A stretch of DNA of 64,000 nucleotides. It comes from Gnetum montanum (taxonomy: Eukaryota; Streptophyta; Gnetopsida; Gnetales; Gnetaceae). The stretch spans positions 941,931-1,005,930 of the forward strand of contig MNCI01000556.1 in the NCBI GenBank assembly GCA_015680685.1. Direction: 5' to 3'. The position numbers and the translations under genes were made by a program. Of the stretch, positions 11,261-22,748 are shown piece after piece (the first letter of the stretch is position 1; each line of letters begins with the position of its first letter). The notes beneath the pieces were generated by a model. It made no database searches and had not been told where the DNA came from. It was given only the letters and a program-made list of their open reading frames with translations.

Positions 11261-13289
11261 CCAAAGTAACTAATAAAACTAATACCTCTACATGGGGATA
11301 GGTTCACTTCATGTTTCAAATCTCCTCTACTCAACATAGTCAGGGGGGAGATAGCCATTTGTACTAACACCTTGATGAGGCTAACCAAGTTTTCAGCTTT
11401 TTGTTTTTCATATCTATTTATGTGTTTTCAAATTTCTTGCATACTTTCTTGATAATTTTATATATTTTTATTTTTCTATTTCTATTTTACCTTTATTAAT
11501 TTCATCAAATTTTATTAGAAATCTTGAATTTTGTTATTGCTACTACAAATCTGGCAAGTATTAAAAGAAGTTATTACTATTATGATTGATTAAATAAAAG
11601 ATCAAATCTTGTCTTTGGATTATGTTCTCTACTAATAATATATTCATTTTTTGGTGGTATTAGGTAGTGAGATCATGATATCCACCCATTCCATCTATCC
11701 ATGGAAAATCAGTATCCTAGAAGCATAAGCTTCCTTTACATTAAAACTTAAAAATTAATCAATAATCCTGATAGTCAATGAACTAGAAAAAGACAAAGTG
11801 GAAATGAAAAAGGACATGACCTTAACTAGATTTGATATGATTTCTTTCACCATCATTTTTAAGTTCTATAAAATTCCACTATTATATCATCACTCCTAAT
11901 GTCAACCATAAAAGGGAGCATGTCTTTGTATGGTGTCATTTCTATGAAAAAAATACACAAGAATTCAAAGCATACCCCTTGAACTAAATAATGAGCTATA
12001 AGCACTCATTATGAGGCTAGAAAGACATGTTACCAATGCCTAAAGATACCCATCTAACTAAGGCCCTCTCTACTCCTTCTTCTCTTTACTTCTTTTCTTG
12101 GAGTGATGGTTATCCTTTGGGATTTTCCTAGAATTTTGATTATTATTGTGAGGGCATATGTCAATGTGAGGTAACTAAAAGCATAATAGACTTGTTCCTA
12201 ACCTAGGATAGATCAATATTAGATCATCTTAATCCCACTTTCTATCAAGAAGCTTGTGTGACTAAGATGTTGATTATTTCTTTCAGATTCTCTCTCTACC
12301 GCTTATTCATCTTACTACCTCATGTCATGGAAAATTTTTCAATTTGATTCTAGATAACATAATCCTTTCATAATTACTTTCAAGGGTAATATTTAACTTA
12401 ACTTAATCATTCATCATTCTTGGAGCCCATAAACTCTTTGTGATGAAGTTATCCAAGGGTATAATTGGTAGATGCTTATTTTGGGGAGGACCCACTTAAA
12501 TTTCTTTGGTCTCACTTAAGTTAAATTATCTATCCTGAGTTTCTTGTTTGATCTAACATCCTAGTAGCATTAAAAACATCCAATTTTTCTCTATTTGGCA
12601 TCATAAACTCATTCAAATACATTTGATTTACTTCTTCTAAGTTAAACCTATTCTCTTTCATGTTGTTGGCATCCTTCTTCATGTTTTTCACTTCTATTTA
12701 GCTCTTGTTGTGTTCTAAAGCTTATCCAAAATTCCTTTAGTTGTTAATAAGAAGAAACAGCTAAGAAAAGCTATGTCGACATAGCCCCATTGATGTAGTA
12801 TAAAAATCATATATATGTGTGTGATACTTAGCTTAATTTTCACCATTATTCAATAGTGTTGGAGGATTTTTTGTAGTTTTCTAGAGCCCAAGAACCTTTC
12901 TTCATAACTTATACACCAATTATTCATTTTTATCCATTCTTTGACCATCGCACTACCAAAGGTAAACTTTATGTCGTGGGAGACAGAAACATTTAGTTTT
13001 TCTCAGAAAATTTTTGAAATTTTTCTAACTATCTATTTAAATAATATTAAATTAGTCACCATAAATAGTTAAGACCAACAAAAAAAATTTGATAGCTAAG
13101 AATAAAATAATATTAAAATAATACACCTAGCCGAGATCACAAACAAGCACTTAAATAATAAACCCTTCATACCTACTAACTAAAACATAACCTGATCTTA
13201 TAAAAGAAGGTACTCAAATAACTAGAGGTTATGAACTAAAAAGCTTATCATTAGTTATGTTTATGATCAAAGATGCTACTAAAATAAGA
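11261..13289 (+). other. Non-coding region of the older Athila-like element
   Basis: About 2 kb between integrase and the extra ORF. No supported gene. A G-rich stretch (CAGGGGGGAGATAG, about 11341-11354) resembles the purine block that follows pol in Athila-type elements. Near 12783 a block ACATAGCCCCATTGATGTA recurs with one change at 35313, on the other side of the extra ORF, which suggests both belong to the same older element. AT-rich throughout. Confidence 0.4.
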
Positions 13290-14544
13290 ATTAAAAACAT
13301 GGGGGCCTTTGGAGCCTAGGGAAAATCAGCCCCAAAGAGGAAGGAGCCAACAACAACAACAATCAAAATCCCAAGAGCAAGCATCTAAGATCACCCATGC
13401 TACTAAGCCTCTTCAAGAGGAACCTAAAGTTGAATCTTTTAGGTAGATTTCCACTACACAAATAGAACAATCTAGGTAGGACAAGGCCTACCTTGAAGGT
13501 AACACTCATGGAGGCCTATTTAGAATGAATTAGGACAAAGGAGAGGCAAAGTTTCATTCTCCATGAGTTAAACTTTAGATCATTCTTAGAACTAGCACTA
13601 GAGGAGGTCTAGACACAATTGTAGGAACCTTCCTTATGGCCCATTCTCTCTAACAATGGAGAGTGATATATGGGAGAGTCTTACTTATTCTAGAACAACT
13701 AACAAGGAGATACATAAGTGAAAATCAAAGACATTACCATCTTCTACTTGGTTAAGGGCATAGCAGAGACTCTTGATTTTCCCAACACCATGGAAAAATT
13801 AGTTGAAATATCTACATAGCTAAACCCATAGGCCAAGAATGAATGGCTATAGTGATGCTATGGAGTGAATTGTAAAAGGTATGATGCTTTTTCCAACATA
13901 AAGAGAGTATATTTCAAGATTGCAACTTATCACCTAAACCCAATAGTGAGGATCAATAGGAAGACAACCTTCTCCATAAGTTCATAAATTGATCTAAGTG
14001 GAAAATTATTGGTTAGAATACCCCAACTTTTTTTCCTAGAAATTGAGAAATATTTCAAAGAAAATGAGAAGTATATGAAGAAACTTCCTTTTCCATGTAT
14101 AATCCACAAACTATGCAAAATGGGATGGATAGTATGCTATTCAAATAAGGTGGTCTGTTGTACTCCTACCATATCTTGACAAGATATGATGAAGGATAAG
14201 GTAGCAACAAAGTTGCAAGAAGAGGAGCAACCACCACCACCACCACCTATAGCTCGAGAAACTAAACCAAAGATGCTTGTAGCTATCGAATGACTCAGAA
14301 AACTTGGGGAATCATAGCTATAATAATAGTAAGATTTTGTAAGTGGTGGGGATTCATGCATTTATTATTCTTCCATGAGCCATATTAACAAGATCATAAG
14401 GATCATTAGTTGGTTGGATAATGAAATGGCCCTACTATTCTCCATGCAAAACAATTAGGCATGCACAAGGACTAATCCAAGTACTAGGGAGGTCATAGTG
14501 TTCATTCCTAGATAAAAATTCCATGAGATTTCAATAAATGTTAT
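13290..14544 (+). pseudogene. Env-position ORF of the older element, first part
   Basis: Broken plus-strand ORF homologous to those at 49232-51954 and 60833-63467. The N-terminal part is basic and glutamine-rich (PREN then PQRGRSQQQQQ, about 13315-13365). The best shared block is at about 13636-13700, PLWPILSNNGE then YMGESYLF, matching PLWPILSNSGEWYLGETH in the copy near 63100. Further on, DITIFYLVKGIAETLDFPN and VYFKIATYHLNPIVRI match NVSYSVKAITMDLNL and TYFKIRTHHLLPTKGI. A (CCA)n run lies at 14230-14247. The ORF is cut at 14549 by the Tat insertion and resumes at 33486. Function unknown. Confidence 0.6.
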
Positions 14545-14549
14545 GGCCT
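14545..14549. repeat. Target site duplication of Tat element, left
   Basis: GGCCT directly before the LTR start TGAAACA. The right partner at 33481-33485 is AGCCT, four of five matching, as expected for an old insertion. Confidence 0.7.
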
Positions 14550-14843
14550 TGAAACACCATAAATTTCAAGACCCTGATGCTTCAGCAAAGTCTTGGAATT
14601 TGGGCAAAGATTTCCACAAGTGCAGCATCATGATGGGCCATAAGAATAGTGTAGGCACTAAGGATAGACTGTACAGTCTAGAAGGTTTTGTATCTCTAGG
14701 AATGACAAGCCTGCTAGAATCTCCAACTTGCCCAACTGGATAATTGATCCGACTGACAATCTACCCAAGGACCATGCTAGGAGTTGTCGAAAGTATTTAG
14801 GATGAGCTAAACAGTTTGGAAATTTTTCTAATGGATAAATTTT

Positions 14844-15403
14844 CTATGCTACACTACACTGCGTAGCATAGCAAGCCTTAAAGAGACCAATCAAGCATCC
14901 AAAAGCAAGTTGATATCAAGTCAATCTTCCAAAGCATTTTTCCTTGTTGCAACCATCAAGAAAGCTTGCTCCACCAACATAGGGTGCTACGCTATGTAGC
15001 ATAGCATAGCGTAGTAGGGATAGGATGCACAAAGGCCCCCTTGCCAAGTGATCCCAACAAGAGGATTGTACTTGGCAACTCTTCGACCTCCAAAATTGGT
15101 TGTCCCACTTAACCTTCAAGCCTCAAGCAAGGTTGCTTGGTTAAAAAATGGTAGATTAAACAAGGATGCATGACACACTAGCTACTACACTATGCTATGC
15201 TACATAGCATAGCACAACGTAGCAATGATGAAAAAGAAAAGAGAATGCCCCAAGGACACACTCAGCAGGTCCAAAGGCTTTCTAACATGGAGGACAAAAG
15301 TTGTAGTTGTTTGCTTGACTAAGCCTCAGACAAATGCTCTCAGCTTCTACGTGAGACTTCTATCAAGACTAGTGGCTACACTATGCTACACTACATAGTG
15401 TAG
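14844..15403. repeat. Cluster of four palindromes in the Tat 5' LTR
   Basis: Inverted repeats at 14844-14871 (CTATGCTAC with GTAGCATAG), 14987-15014 (CTACGCTATG with CATAGCGTAG, perfect 10-base arms), 15194-15213 (GCTATGCTA with TAGCATAGC, 2-base loop) and 15376-15403 (CTACACTATG with CATAGTGTAG). Spacing is about 140-210 bp. The other LTR has the same four at 31868-31882, 32006-32020, 32208-32227 and 32393-32422. Arms have changed between sites while pairing is kept. Confidence 0.75.
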
Positions 15404-15841
15404 CACAGCGTAGTGAGTAATTACTTATGCTATGCCAATGTGCTGGATAGTGTAAGTAGTGCAACACTTGTATGGAGGCATCAAGACACCTTTGGTTAGC
15501 TCCAAAACTTGTTGGCAATGACCATTCTCACCCTGACACCTCTTTGGTAGATAAAATTAGCAAGTTTGCTTCATTTTTCATACCCCTGGTCGATCCCCAA
15601 AATTATTACTATTCTTGATCTTGCTCGCAAGAGTAGGGAAGATGTAGTCCTAGATCATAGGCTCCATTTTGTTTTCATTATTGGCATGCTTTCTGGATTT
15701 TGGCACATGTAGTTTTAGCAATATGGTACGTAACAAGGTTCACATCTAGCATCATACACCTACCTAGTGTAGTCATGTTTATACCTTGTGGGGTCCAGAA
15801 CATGTGGCATCCAGATCACATTTTTCTCCTACTCCCGACCC

Positions 15842-15848
15842 TATAAAG
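15842..15848 (+). promoter_or_regulatory. TATA box of Tat 5' LTR
   Basis: TATAAAG after a CCTACTCCCGACCC block; the other LTR has TATAAATACC at 32859-32868 in the same block. It lies downstream of the palindrome cluster, consistent with U3 upstream elements. Confidence 0.6.
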
Positions 15849-16135
15849 ACCCCAATGAACAATGCTCAAGGGGTTGGATTTTTTTCATGTTTGAATTTTC
15901 AGTTGGCTTTTAGAGAGCATAGTGAGAATTCTTACCATTCTAGTTGGCTTTGAGCTTTCTAGTTGGCTTCAAACATCCTTTTGCAGGTTTAGCATTTTGG
16001 CATCTTGGAGAGCAGATTGGCAAACAGAAGAATCCCCAAGTAGCAACCTATTGACTATAGCTCATGTTCCTATGAACATACTACCTTGTATAAACTGTGC
16101 TTCTTCGGTATTTCATGTTCATTTGTACATCTTCC

Positions 16136-16141
16136 AATAAA
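16136..16141 (+). terminator. Possible polyadenylation signal of Tat LTR
   Basis: AATAAA about 290 bp downstream of the TATA box. In the 3' LTR the matching place reads AACAAA, so the copy that would be used for 3' processing is mutated. Confidence 0.4.
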
Positions 16142-16464
16142 ACAAAGATCAGATCTGTGACCTTGGGGGTAGTGCACTTTCTCAACCAAGTCTGTTCTAT
16201 TATTTTCTTACTATCATCGTGTCCTTTTGCACTATTTTTCATCATTTACATTTACTAACCATTGCTTTACTTCGTGTGCATCATTTCCAAAACAAACGTT
16301 ACGAAAGGTTAAGTTACACTGATTATGTCCCTGTCTGATCGACCAGACCATTTAGGGCACCTCATTTCTGTTCTCTCTAGCATGCCCCTCTAACAGATTT
16401 GGGGTTAAACTATACACTCGACAACCTCTCGGTGTTCCAACCATTGACATTTTTTGTCACTACA

Positions 16465-16705
16465 ATTTTTTTGTGCTAGAAGGAGGGCCTTTTTGTGTCC
16501 TTTTTGCATCTTTTGGGTAGTCCTGCATGCCTTCTGTACCCTATCACTTACTAGCATGGACATAACACCCTTTTGGTTGTCTACATATCATGTGATGTAG
16601 ACTGGTTGCAACCACGGTTCCTTTGGAACCTAGTAGGACAAAAAGCCTCCAATCGCTTATTGATCTCTGTGTTTCTCATTTGTTATTTTCTTTTGATCAC
16701 TCAAA
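16465..16705 (+). promoter_or_regulatory. Tat leader with probable primer binding site
   Basis: Directly after the LTR comes a T-run and then GTGCTAGAAGGAGGGCCT (16473-16490). Its place and shape suit a primer binding site, but it does not begin with the usual TGG and I cannot assign the tRNA with confidence. The rest of the leader shows no feature before the gag ATG. Confidence 0.35.
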
Positions 16706-19302
16706 ATGATTCCCACAACCACTGTCATTCCCACCTTGAACCTCGAGGCTACTTTTCCAGCTCAAAATACCATAGGTACCGAGCGACCACCTAGCCCAGT
16801 GTTGGCATCATGTTAGTCTCTTAGGATTTGACATTTTTCACCTGAGCTCTTGGCATAAGATGCATAGCACTATGACTTCATCTATGCAAAAATCTAGGCG
16901 AATCTACCCGTGGATCACCAAGAACTTGAGGACAAACATAACTTGAAGTTCCTTCATCAAAACAGGAGGGAGTTTATACCTACCCCTGACATTACCATCC
17001 ACTTGATGGAAACGTATCAGTGGATCTTGGACCAACTAGGGAATGAGATATGATGTCTGATTACAATGACGCATTCTAGGATAGATAGGAAGACCTAGAC
17101 TCCCATTCTGAGGGTGGTGGCCAGACCAATCCTATGATTATCCCTCCCACCATGGTCTTCCAATCAAACCCACTTTTTTCTTCTACCCCCTTTGTGAATA
17201 CCACGACTTCGCCACAACCTACAGTTTCATCAGCCATGGGCAACCATCTTGTACCCTCAGCATACCAACATGCTACCCCTTCAGTTTCATTCCTAGGCAC
17301 TCTCCCTCATCATTCTATCCCATCATTGTATCAAGTGTCAGTCATAGCTACATTTATGTACATGCACACTGTGCCTACTTCACAACTACATGGAATTCTC
17401 ACTCCCATTCTATTTTCTACACCTATCCCACCATCAGCGGCAGGTCTAGTCCCAACCACATGATGGACCCCAACCACATCGCTTCCTATTTTGTAATCCT
17501 CCTAGATGTCACACTACATTCATCACCAAGCGTACCAAGTCTCACAAATAGTACAACCAAGTGCGACACTGTGTTCTACCCCATCAATCATGCAAATGAA
17601 TAACCCCATAGCACCACCAGTAGTTGTCACTCCAATAGCACCACCCAGTAGGTGGTGGACTGCACAGGCAACACCCTTCATAGGAGTAGCCCCAACAGCA
17701 CCCCTTATGAGCCAAGACACTATCCTTGCAACACCACCAACGATGGTTACCCCTGCAACCCCAAAACCATCTACATCGTCTCTAGGTCTGGATCAAGCAT
17801 TCCAACTTATCCAGACCCTGACTAAAGAGATTAAACATCTCAAAGCCACAGGTTCCGACATGGTGCAGGTCATGGACTTCTACCATGATGACCCCATTAG
17901 CTCGAATGTCCCCATGATCACATTATCCCATAGGATGCCACTTCCCCAATTCACAAAATACAATAGGGAGGGCAATCCCAATGCACATTTAGTTACATTT
18001 AGATGTGATTCTCTATTGTTACAATAGTGGTTGCACACTATTATCTGTGTCTTTGCCATGTCTTTGATAGGAAAAGCTCTAGACTGGTACTGCGCACTCC
18101 CATGTGCCTCCATCTCAACTCTAGAGAAGCCCCTAACTTAGTTCGTGATCCATTTCAAGTATAACTTGAAACTGGAGGTCACACTGGATTAGTTGATGAG
18201 CGTCAAGCAAGACCCACTGGAATCTGTGCAAAGGTTCATACAGCAATGGAGTGCTATCTTAAATGAGATCCATGAGCCTATTGTGCAGCCCCATCTGTTG
18301 GCCATCTTCAAGGGGGTAGTAAACGACTTTATCAAGTAAAAATTATACTACTTAGCCCCATGCTCTCTCAGTCAAGCTTTCACCTAGACAAAGAGCATCC
18401 AAGACATGGCCGAAGCTAGTAAATACCTGGACCATGTTGCATACAAAAACACATATGTCAAAAAGGACAAGGAGAAGGGCAAGGCTACAACAACCATGGT
18501 GGCCACTATGACTAATAAGGCCAAACCCAATAACAACAACAACAACAATAAAAAGATGGCCACAACATCAACTAATGCCATGCCTAGCTCAAGTAATGCT
18601 ACTCAACCCTCAATGTCAGCACCAAAGGCATCAACCTAGCCTAAACCCAACTTCGAGTGTAAAGATTGCTCCAAATACACTACTTTACCTATTAAACCTT
18701 CAAAACTCCTAAAGCAATTATTGGGGGCTAGGTATATTCAGCATAATCTTATCTCAGAGGAGGTGACCAAATGGCATCAACGGTATTAAAAACTTCTTAG
18801 GAACCCCTCCTTAGCCACACCCAACGAGATACTAGTTCCTAAGAAGTTTAGGCTGGAATGGTTCTGTGACTACCATCAACTTTGTGATCACGACATAGAC
18901 TACTTTCTAGTATTGAAGGATGACATCCAATGGATGATTGATTAGGGAAAGTTGATTCTAGATGAGAGCAACCCTATCCACCCCAAAAATCAATCTATGC
19001 ATGTTTACAAAGACCCCCTCAATGCCAACAATGTGGGGTACATCATCAACACGATTGGCATTGATAGTAATCCAGAACTTCCACAAAAACTATTCATGGT
19101 CCATGTGCTTCAATGTAGTGTGACGACACCAACAATAGCAAAAAGGATGCTGCAAAAACCATTCATCCTCAAGGTTTCCCCAGACATCTGCCCCTACACC
19201 CTTTGTACTCAAAACTACACTAACGCCTGTGCCAACACCATAGGCACTATTTCTCATTCGACGGTTAAAACATTTAACTTCCCCTACCACACAGAGCCAA
19301 TC
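16706..19302 (+). pseudogene. gag of Tat-like element
   Basis: A likely start is the ATG at 16706 (MIPTTTVIPTLNLEATF), in a different frame from the rest, so an early shift is needed. The main frame runs through 17134-17463 and 17506-18027, rich in P, T, S and A, then the capsid core (about 17930-18340) with LPQFTKYNREGNPNAHLVTF, GKALDWYC and SVKQDPLESVQRFIQQW. A zinc-knuckle-like Tat motif, CDYHQLCDHDIDYFLVLKDD, lies near 18864-18925; in relatives the last metal ligand is Cys where Y or F is seen here. The tail continues to a stop at 19303. About ten in-frame stops. An asparagine run (AAC repeats) lies at 18530-18552. Confidence 0.82.
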
Positions 19303-19320
19303 TAAAATTGACCAACAGCG

Positions 19321-19360
<40 letters not shown>

Positions 19361-19361
19361 N
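19321..19361. other. Poly-C run of 40 followed by one N (assembly join)
   Basis: Forty consecutive C residues then a single N, between gag and protease of the Tat element. The related Tat copy at 57200-57800 has no such run between the same domains. This looks like a sequencing or assembly break rather than biology, so the true distance here is unknown. Confidence 0.85.
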
Positions 19362-20475
19362 AGCATCTGACAGACAAGATGGCCAAGGAATGTACCGCCG
19401 TAGGTCCCCCAAGCCTACCCCTTTTTCCTTGATGTCTATGGACCCCCCATCATCAACAATTGACAATGCCATGTGCATGCAATCATCACCATATGGCTCA
19501 AAAAGGTGTATCCCCCAACTTGAAACTACCCTTCCTTGAGAGATTCATCTCCTAGGATGAATGGAGGAAGAGAAGGGTAGCAAACAACAAGAAAGTGAAC
19601 AGGACATTCTAAACATCCTTACTCAGGTCAAATAGGCTCTGAAACAAAAGAAAACAACCTTGAGCCTATATGACTTAGTAATGACCTCCATTACACATCG
19701 CAAGGCCTTGGTTTGCATGTTAACATCCATACCGGTTGACGAAAACATGCTGACAGAGGAGAAAGCAATCCATGCGGTCATGCTTCCTTTTATGCCTGAA
19801 GGACCATGGCCAACTCAGTTGACATTCCATGATAAGTCCATTAAGGATGATCCTAAAAAGGATCAGGTGACAATGGCACTTATGTTCATCACAATTTGGG
19901 TTGGATAGCATAGGATCTGAAGGGTACATGTTGATGATGGGGCCACTACTAATGTCATCCCTTTTCCCATAGTGGACAAATTGGGCTTGGTCAATCAAAT
20001 CAAGCCCACGATGATATCTCGCCTAAAATCATTTAACATGGTATGTGTGCAAGTAAAGGGAACAATGCATATTAAGTTTGTTGTTGGGGACTAGTTCCCC
20101 ACAAGCGTAGTTTTCATAGTGGTGGAGGAGATGCCTAGGTTCAACTTGATCCTAGGAAGATCATGGTTGGCCCAATTAAGGACTATTTCCTCTCCAATAC
20201 ACCAAGAGATTCACTTGCCCTATGTGGGAGGGGAAGTGGTAATTCATGGAGATGAAGTGGCTCCCCGAGCCATAAACAATATAGGAATGTAGCAAGGGTT
20301 AGAGATCAAAATCTCTGAAGACCGAACCCCTATCCAAACTAAAATTCTTGAACAAGTTCAAACCGGTTTGAATGAAGAAGAAACATGGGTTGAGCTGCCC
20401 TTTCAAACAATAGATGATGACATAAAAGAGTACCATGCCAAGGCCCCTCAGCCATATGCATCACCGAGCCCATGA
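19362..20475 (+). pseudogene. Aspartic protease region of Tat-like element
   Basis: The frame opens around MEEEKGSKQQ (19561) and passes LKQKKTTLSLYDLVMTSITH and MLTSIPVDENMLTEE (19660-19790), a linker also found in the copy at 57400-57150. The active site reads VHVDDGATTNVIPF (19924-19965) with DDGA in place of D-S/T-G. The second conserved block is FNLILGRSWLAQLRTISSPI (about 20131-20190), the ILGR motif of retroviral-type proteases. The domain ends at stops near 20470. Five or so in-frame stops interrupt it. The frame is the same as gag and pol. Confidence 0.85.
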
Positions 20476-21228
20476 TGGATCAGGAAGCAACTGCAAGTAT
20501 GATCGTTGCTTGCGATAGTATAACTACTTCACTATTTTCCTATGATTACTGCTTGCATCAATGATACGTCCATTCTTCACATTGTTTGCTTTGTATTCAT
20601 TGTTTACGCTAGCATCTTCCTCATTGTTTACATCATTCACATTACGTCCACTATTTGCATCACATTGTGGCTCGCTAAGGCCTAAAACTAAAAAAAAATT
20701 TCTTTATCACCATACAATGGTCCTAAATGTCCTAAAAGTAGTGACAACCTGAAATGACCTTAACCTATGGTTAAAGCCCAAAATGGCCTAAAACTAAAAC
20801 AAGAATTCCTAGGGAATTTGAAAGAACAAAGAATAAAAATAAATACAACACATTCGCTAAAATATGATAAATTTCTTCACATTAGATTCTCCGTTCAATA
20901 ATAATCAATAATGTTTACAAAATTATTTTGTAAATTCAAGAACAAGAATAAGGTTCCCCGTCACTACGCTATGAGTCCTTGCCTACATCGCCATCCCCTA
21001 CCTTAGTGGATCCTATGTTTTTATCTAGATCCTACATAACAAAGAAAATAAAATAATTAGTTAAAGGTATGATAAAGGCTTTTATAAAATAAACTATCAC
21101 ACCATAAAAAGTGACTAATCTAAGATGGCCCTGCGTCCATTTTGGGGGATATCCAATCCATGCTAGCCATGAGATGTTGCAAGATCTCCTCCTTGATAAT
21201 GTGGGTCAAATTCCCATCTCCTAGATCA
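20476..21228 (+). other. Gap after protease, no gene seen
   Basis: About 750 bp of low-complexity, T- and A-rich DNA. TTGTTTAC-like words recur at 20585-20640, and GGCCTAAAACTAAAA occurs twice (about 20670 and 20780). No domain recognised on either strand. It separates the sense protease from the 3' end of the antisense gene. Confidence 0.45.
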
Positions 21229-22196
21229 TCACTTGCTACAACTCTCCTTTTCTATGGCTGTCCATTTGGGTGGTCCTGGAGAAAAGGTGGCAATGGTAGT
21301 CTCTCCCGCAAGTAGGGTCACCTCCCTTTTGGAAGATTCACTAACTGTCACTTGTTGCATGAACCTGTCATAAGCCCTAGAAGCACCAATGATGTCAAGG
21401 AATAGCTCATGGGTATGCAACTTGACTGAAGCATCTTGGTAATGTTTACAATAGGTGGCACATCCCATTTTATACATATGTTTGTGGTTCTTTTGTGCCT
21501 ACCCCCACTCATAAACCTTCACGCTATAATCCTTCCAGTCTTGGGGGCTAGAAGGTCCATTTGCATGCATTGTTTGATTATTTCATGTGGCATCATTATT
21601 TCATGCTGTAATCCTTCCAGTCTTGTGTAGTCGATGATGGCCATATGCCAACTACCATCATTAGTGTCCTAGGCCAACAAGAATTCATTCCTACATCGGA
21701 GATCCCCCACCTTGGCAATTAGATTGGCCTTCTCCTTCTCAAGCCTTTGTACCCATTTCCAGAGGTCTTCGTTCACATGCCTACATTCCCACAAAGAGTG
21801 TGCCAAGTACAATGCACATTTACTTGCCTCGCCATATATGTGACGAGGCACTTCGATCAACCGCTTATTTGGAATCCCACTTGAGGCGAGAGGCTGCCAA
21901 CCACAGATAGAAATGCATTAGTCACAAAGTGAAATTACAAAAATGTAGAAAGTCTAGTGTAGTAACTTTAAATTACCAATCTTCGAATCGATCTACTTCA
22001 GACGGTCGATCATGTCATCGACCACCACCTCCATAAAAGTGAATTTTTAGGGGTCTCAGTCCATGGCCACAGGCGGATTGAAGAAGGGCCAGAAGTGTCA
22101 AGAGTGGTGTCTGCTACATGGTAAACATGTTATCCATAGTGCAAAGAACCACAATAAAGCTAATGAATAACATAAATGACTATGTAAAGCTCCTAC

Positions 22197-22628
22197 CTAG
22201 AAAACACTCAAGGGTGATATTGGGGGGCTCATCCATCGATACACTGTCAAACAAGTGGTCAAACTCACTAGCGTCAAAGTGGAGCCCTTCTCTTTTGAAC
22301 TGACCCAACAGTGTAGTAGTGTCCTTAACACTCATATGCCCCTTGCATACTAAACTACACTTGGAAAAAGGGTCATTAGTAGGGGCCTCTTCTTGATTGG
22401 CAGGGGCCTCTTCTTCATCGGTTGGGGCCCATTCTTCATTGGCAGGGGCCTCTTCTTCATCAATAGGGGCCTCTTCCTCACCGACTAGGTCCCTTTCTTC
22501 TATGGCAGGGGCACCTTCATCGTTGGTTGGGGTCTTTTCCTCTATGGCCGAGGCCTCTTCATCTTCACCAATCATCCCTCTTCTAGGGGCCACCACCTCT
22601 TCCTCTTCTTCTTCTTCTCCTTCCTCTA
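22197..22628 (-). other. Exon 5 of the antisense gene, acidic EEAP repeats
   Basis: Begins with a run of glutamates (EEGEEEEEEEVV) and continues with about seven imperfect units of 7-10 residues such as EEAPIDEEEAPANEEWAPTD. The DNA repeat unit is close to GGGGCCTCTTCTTCATC on the plus strand (22385-22560). The second half, HMSVKDTTTLLGQFKREGLH and FDHLFDSVSMDEPPNITLE, is ordinary in composition. An unbroken 161-codon frame spans the exon. Confidence 0.6.
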
Positions 22629-22748
22629 CTAATATAACATAATTATAGTAGGCAATATGTACCAACTTGAAATAGATGCTACACTATGAAACACTACCTA
22701 GCATAACATAGTGTAGCAAGTGTTAGCCAAATAGTAAAACACACTTAC

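Larger units (their letters stand above)
14550..16464 (+). repeat. 5' LTR of Tat-like element (1.9 kb)
   Basis: Direct repeat of 31563-33480 over its full length. It starts TGAAACACCATAAA and ends GTCACTACA (TG...CA). In the first hundred aligned bases about nine differences can be counted, so the insertion is old. It contains four palindromes of the CTACGCTATG/CATAGCGTAG type (separate entry), a TATA box at 15842 and an AATAAA at 16136. The length is in the range of large Tat elements. Confidence 0.92.

Noticed and set aside
14844-15403. LTR palindromes as microRNA precursors or inverted-repeat transposons
   Set aside because: Arms of about 9-10 bases are too short for a plant miRNA precursor, and no target duplications or terminal ends of a MITE are seen around each.
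18384-18581. Leucine- and valine-rich minus-strand frame
   Set aside because: Antisense shadow of the asparagine and lysine codons of the Tat gag (AAC repeats).
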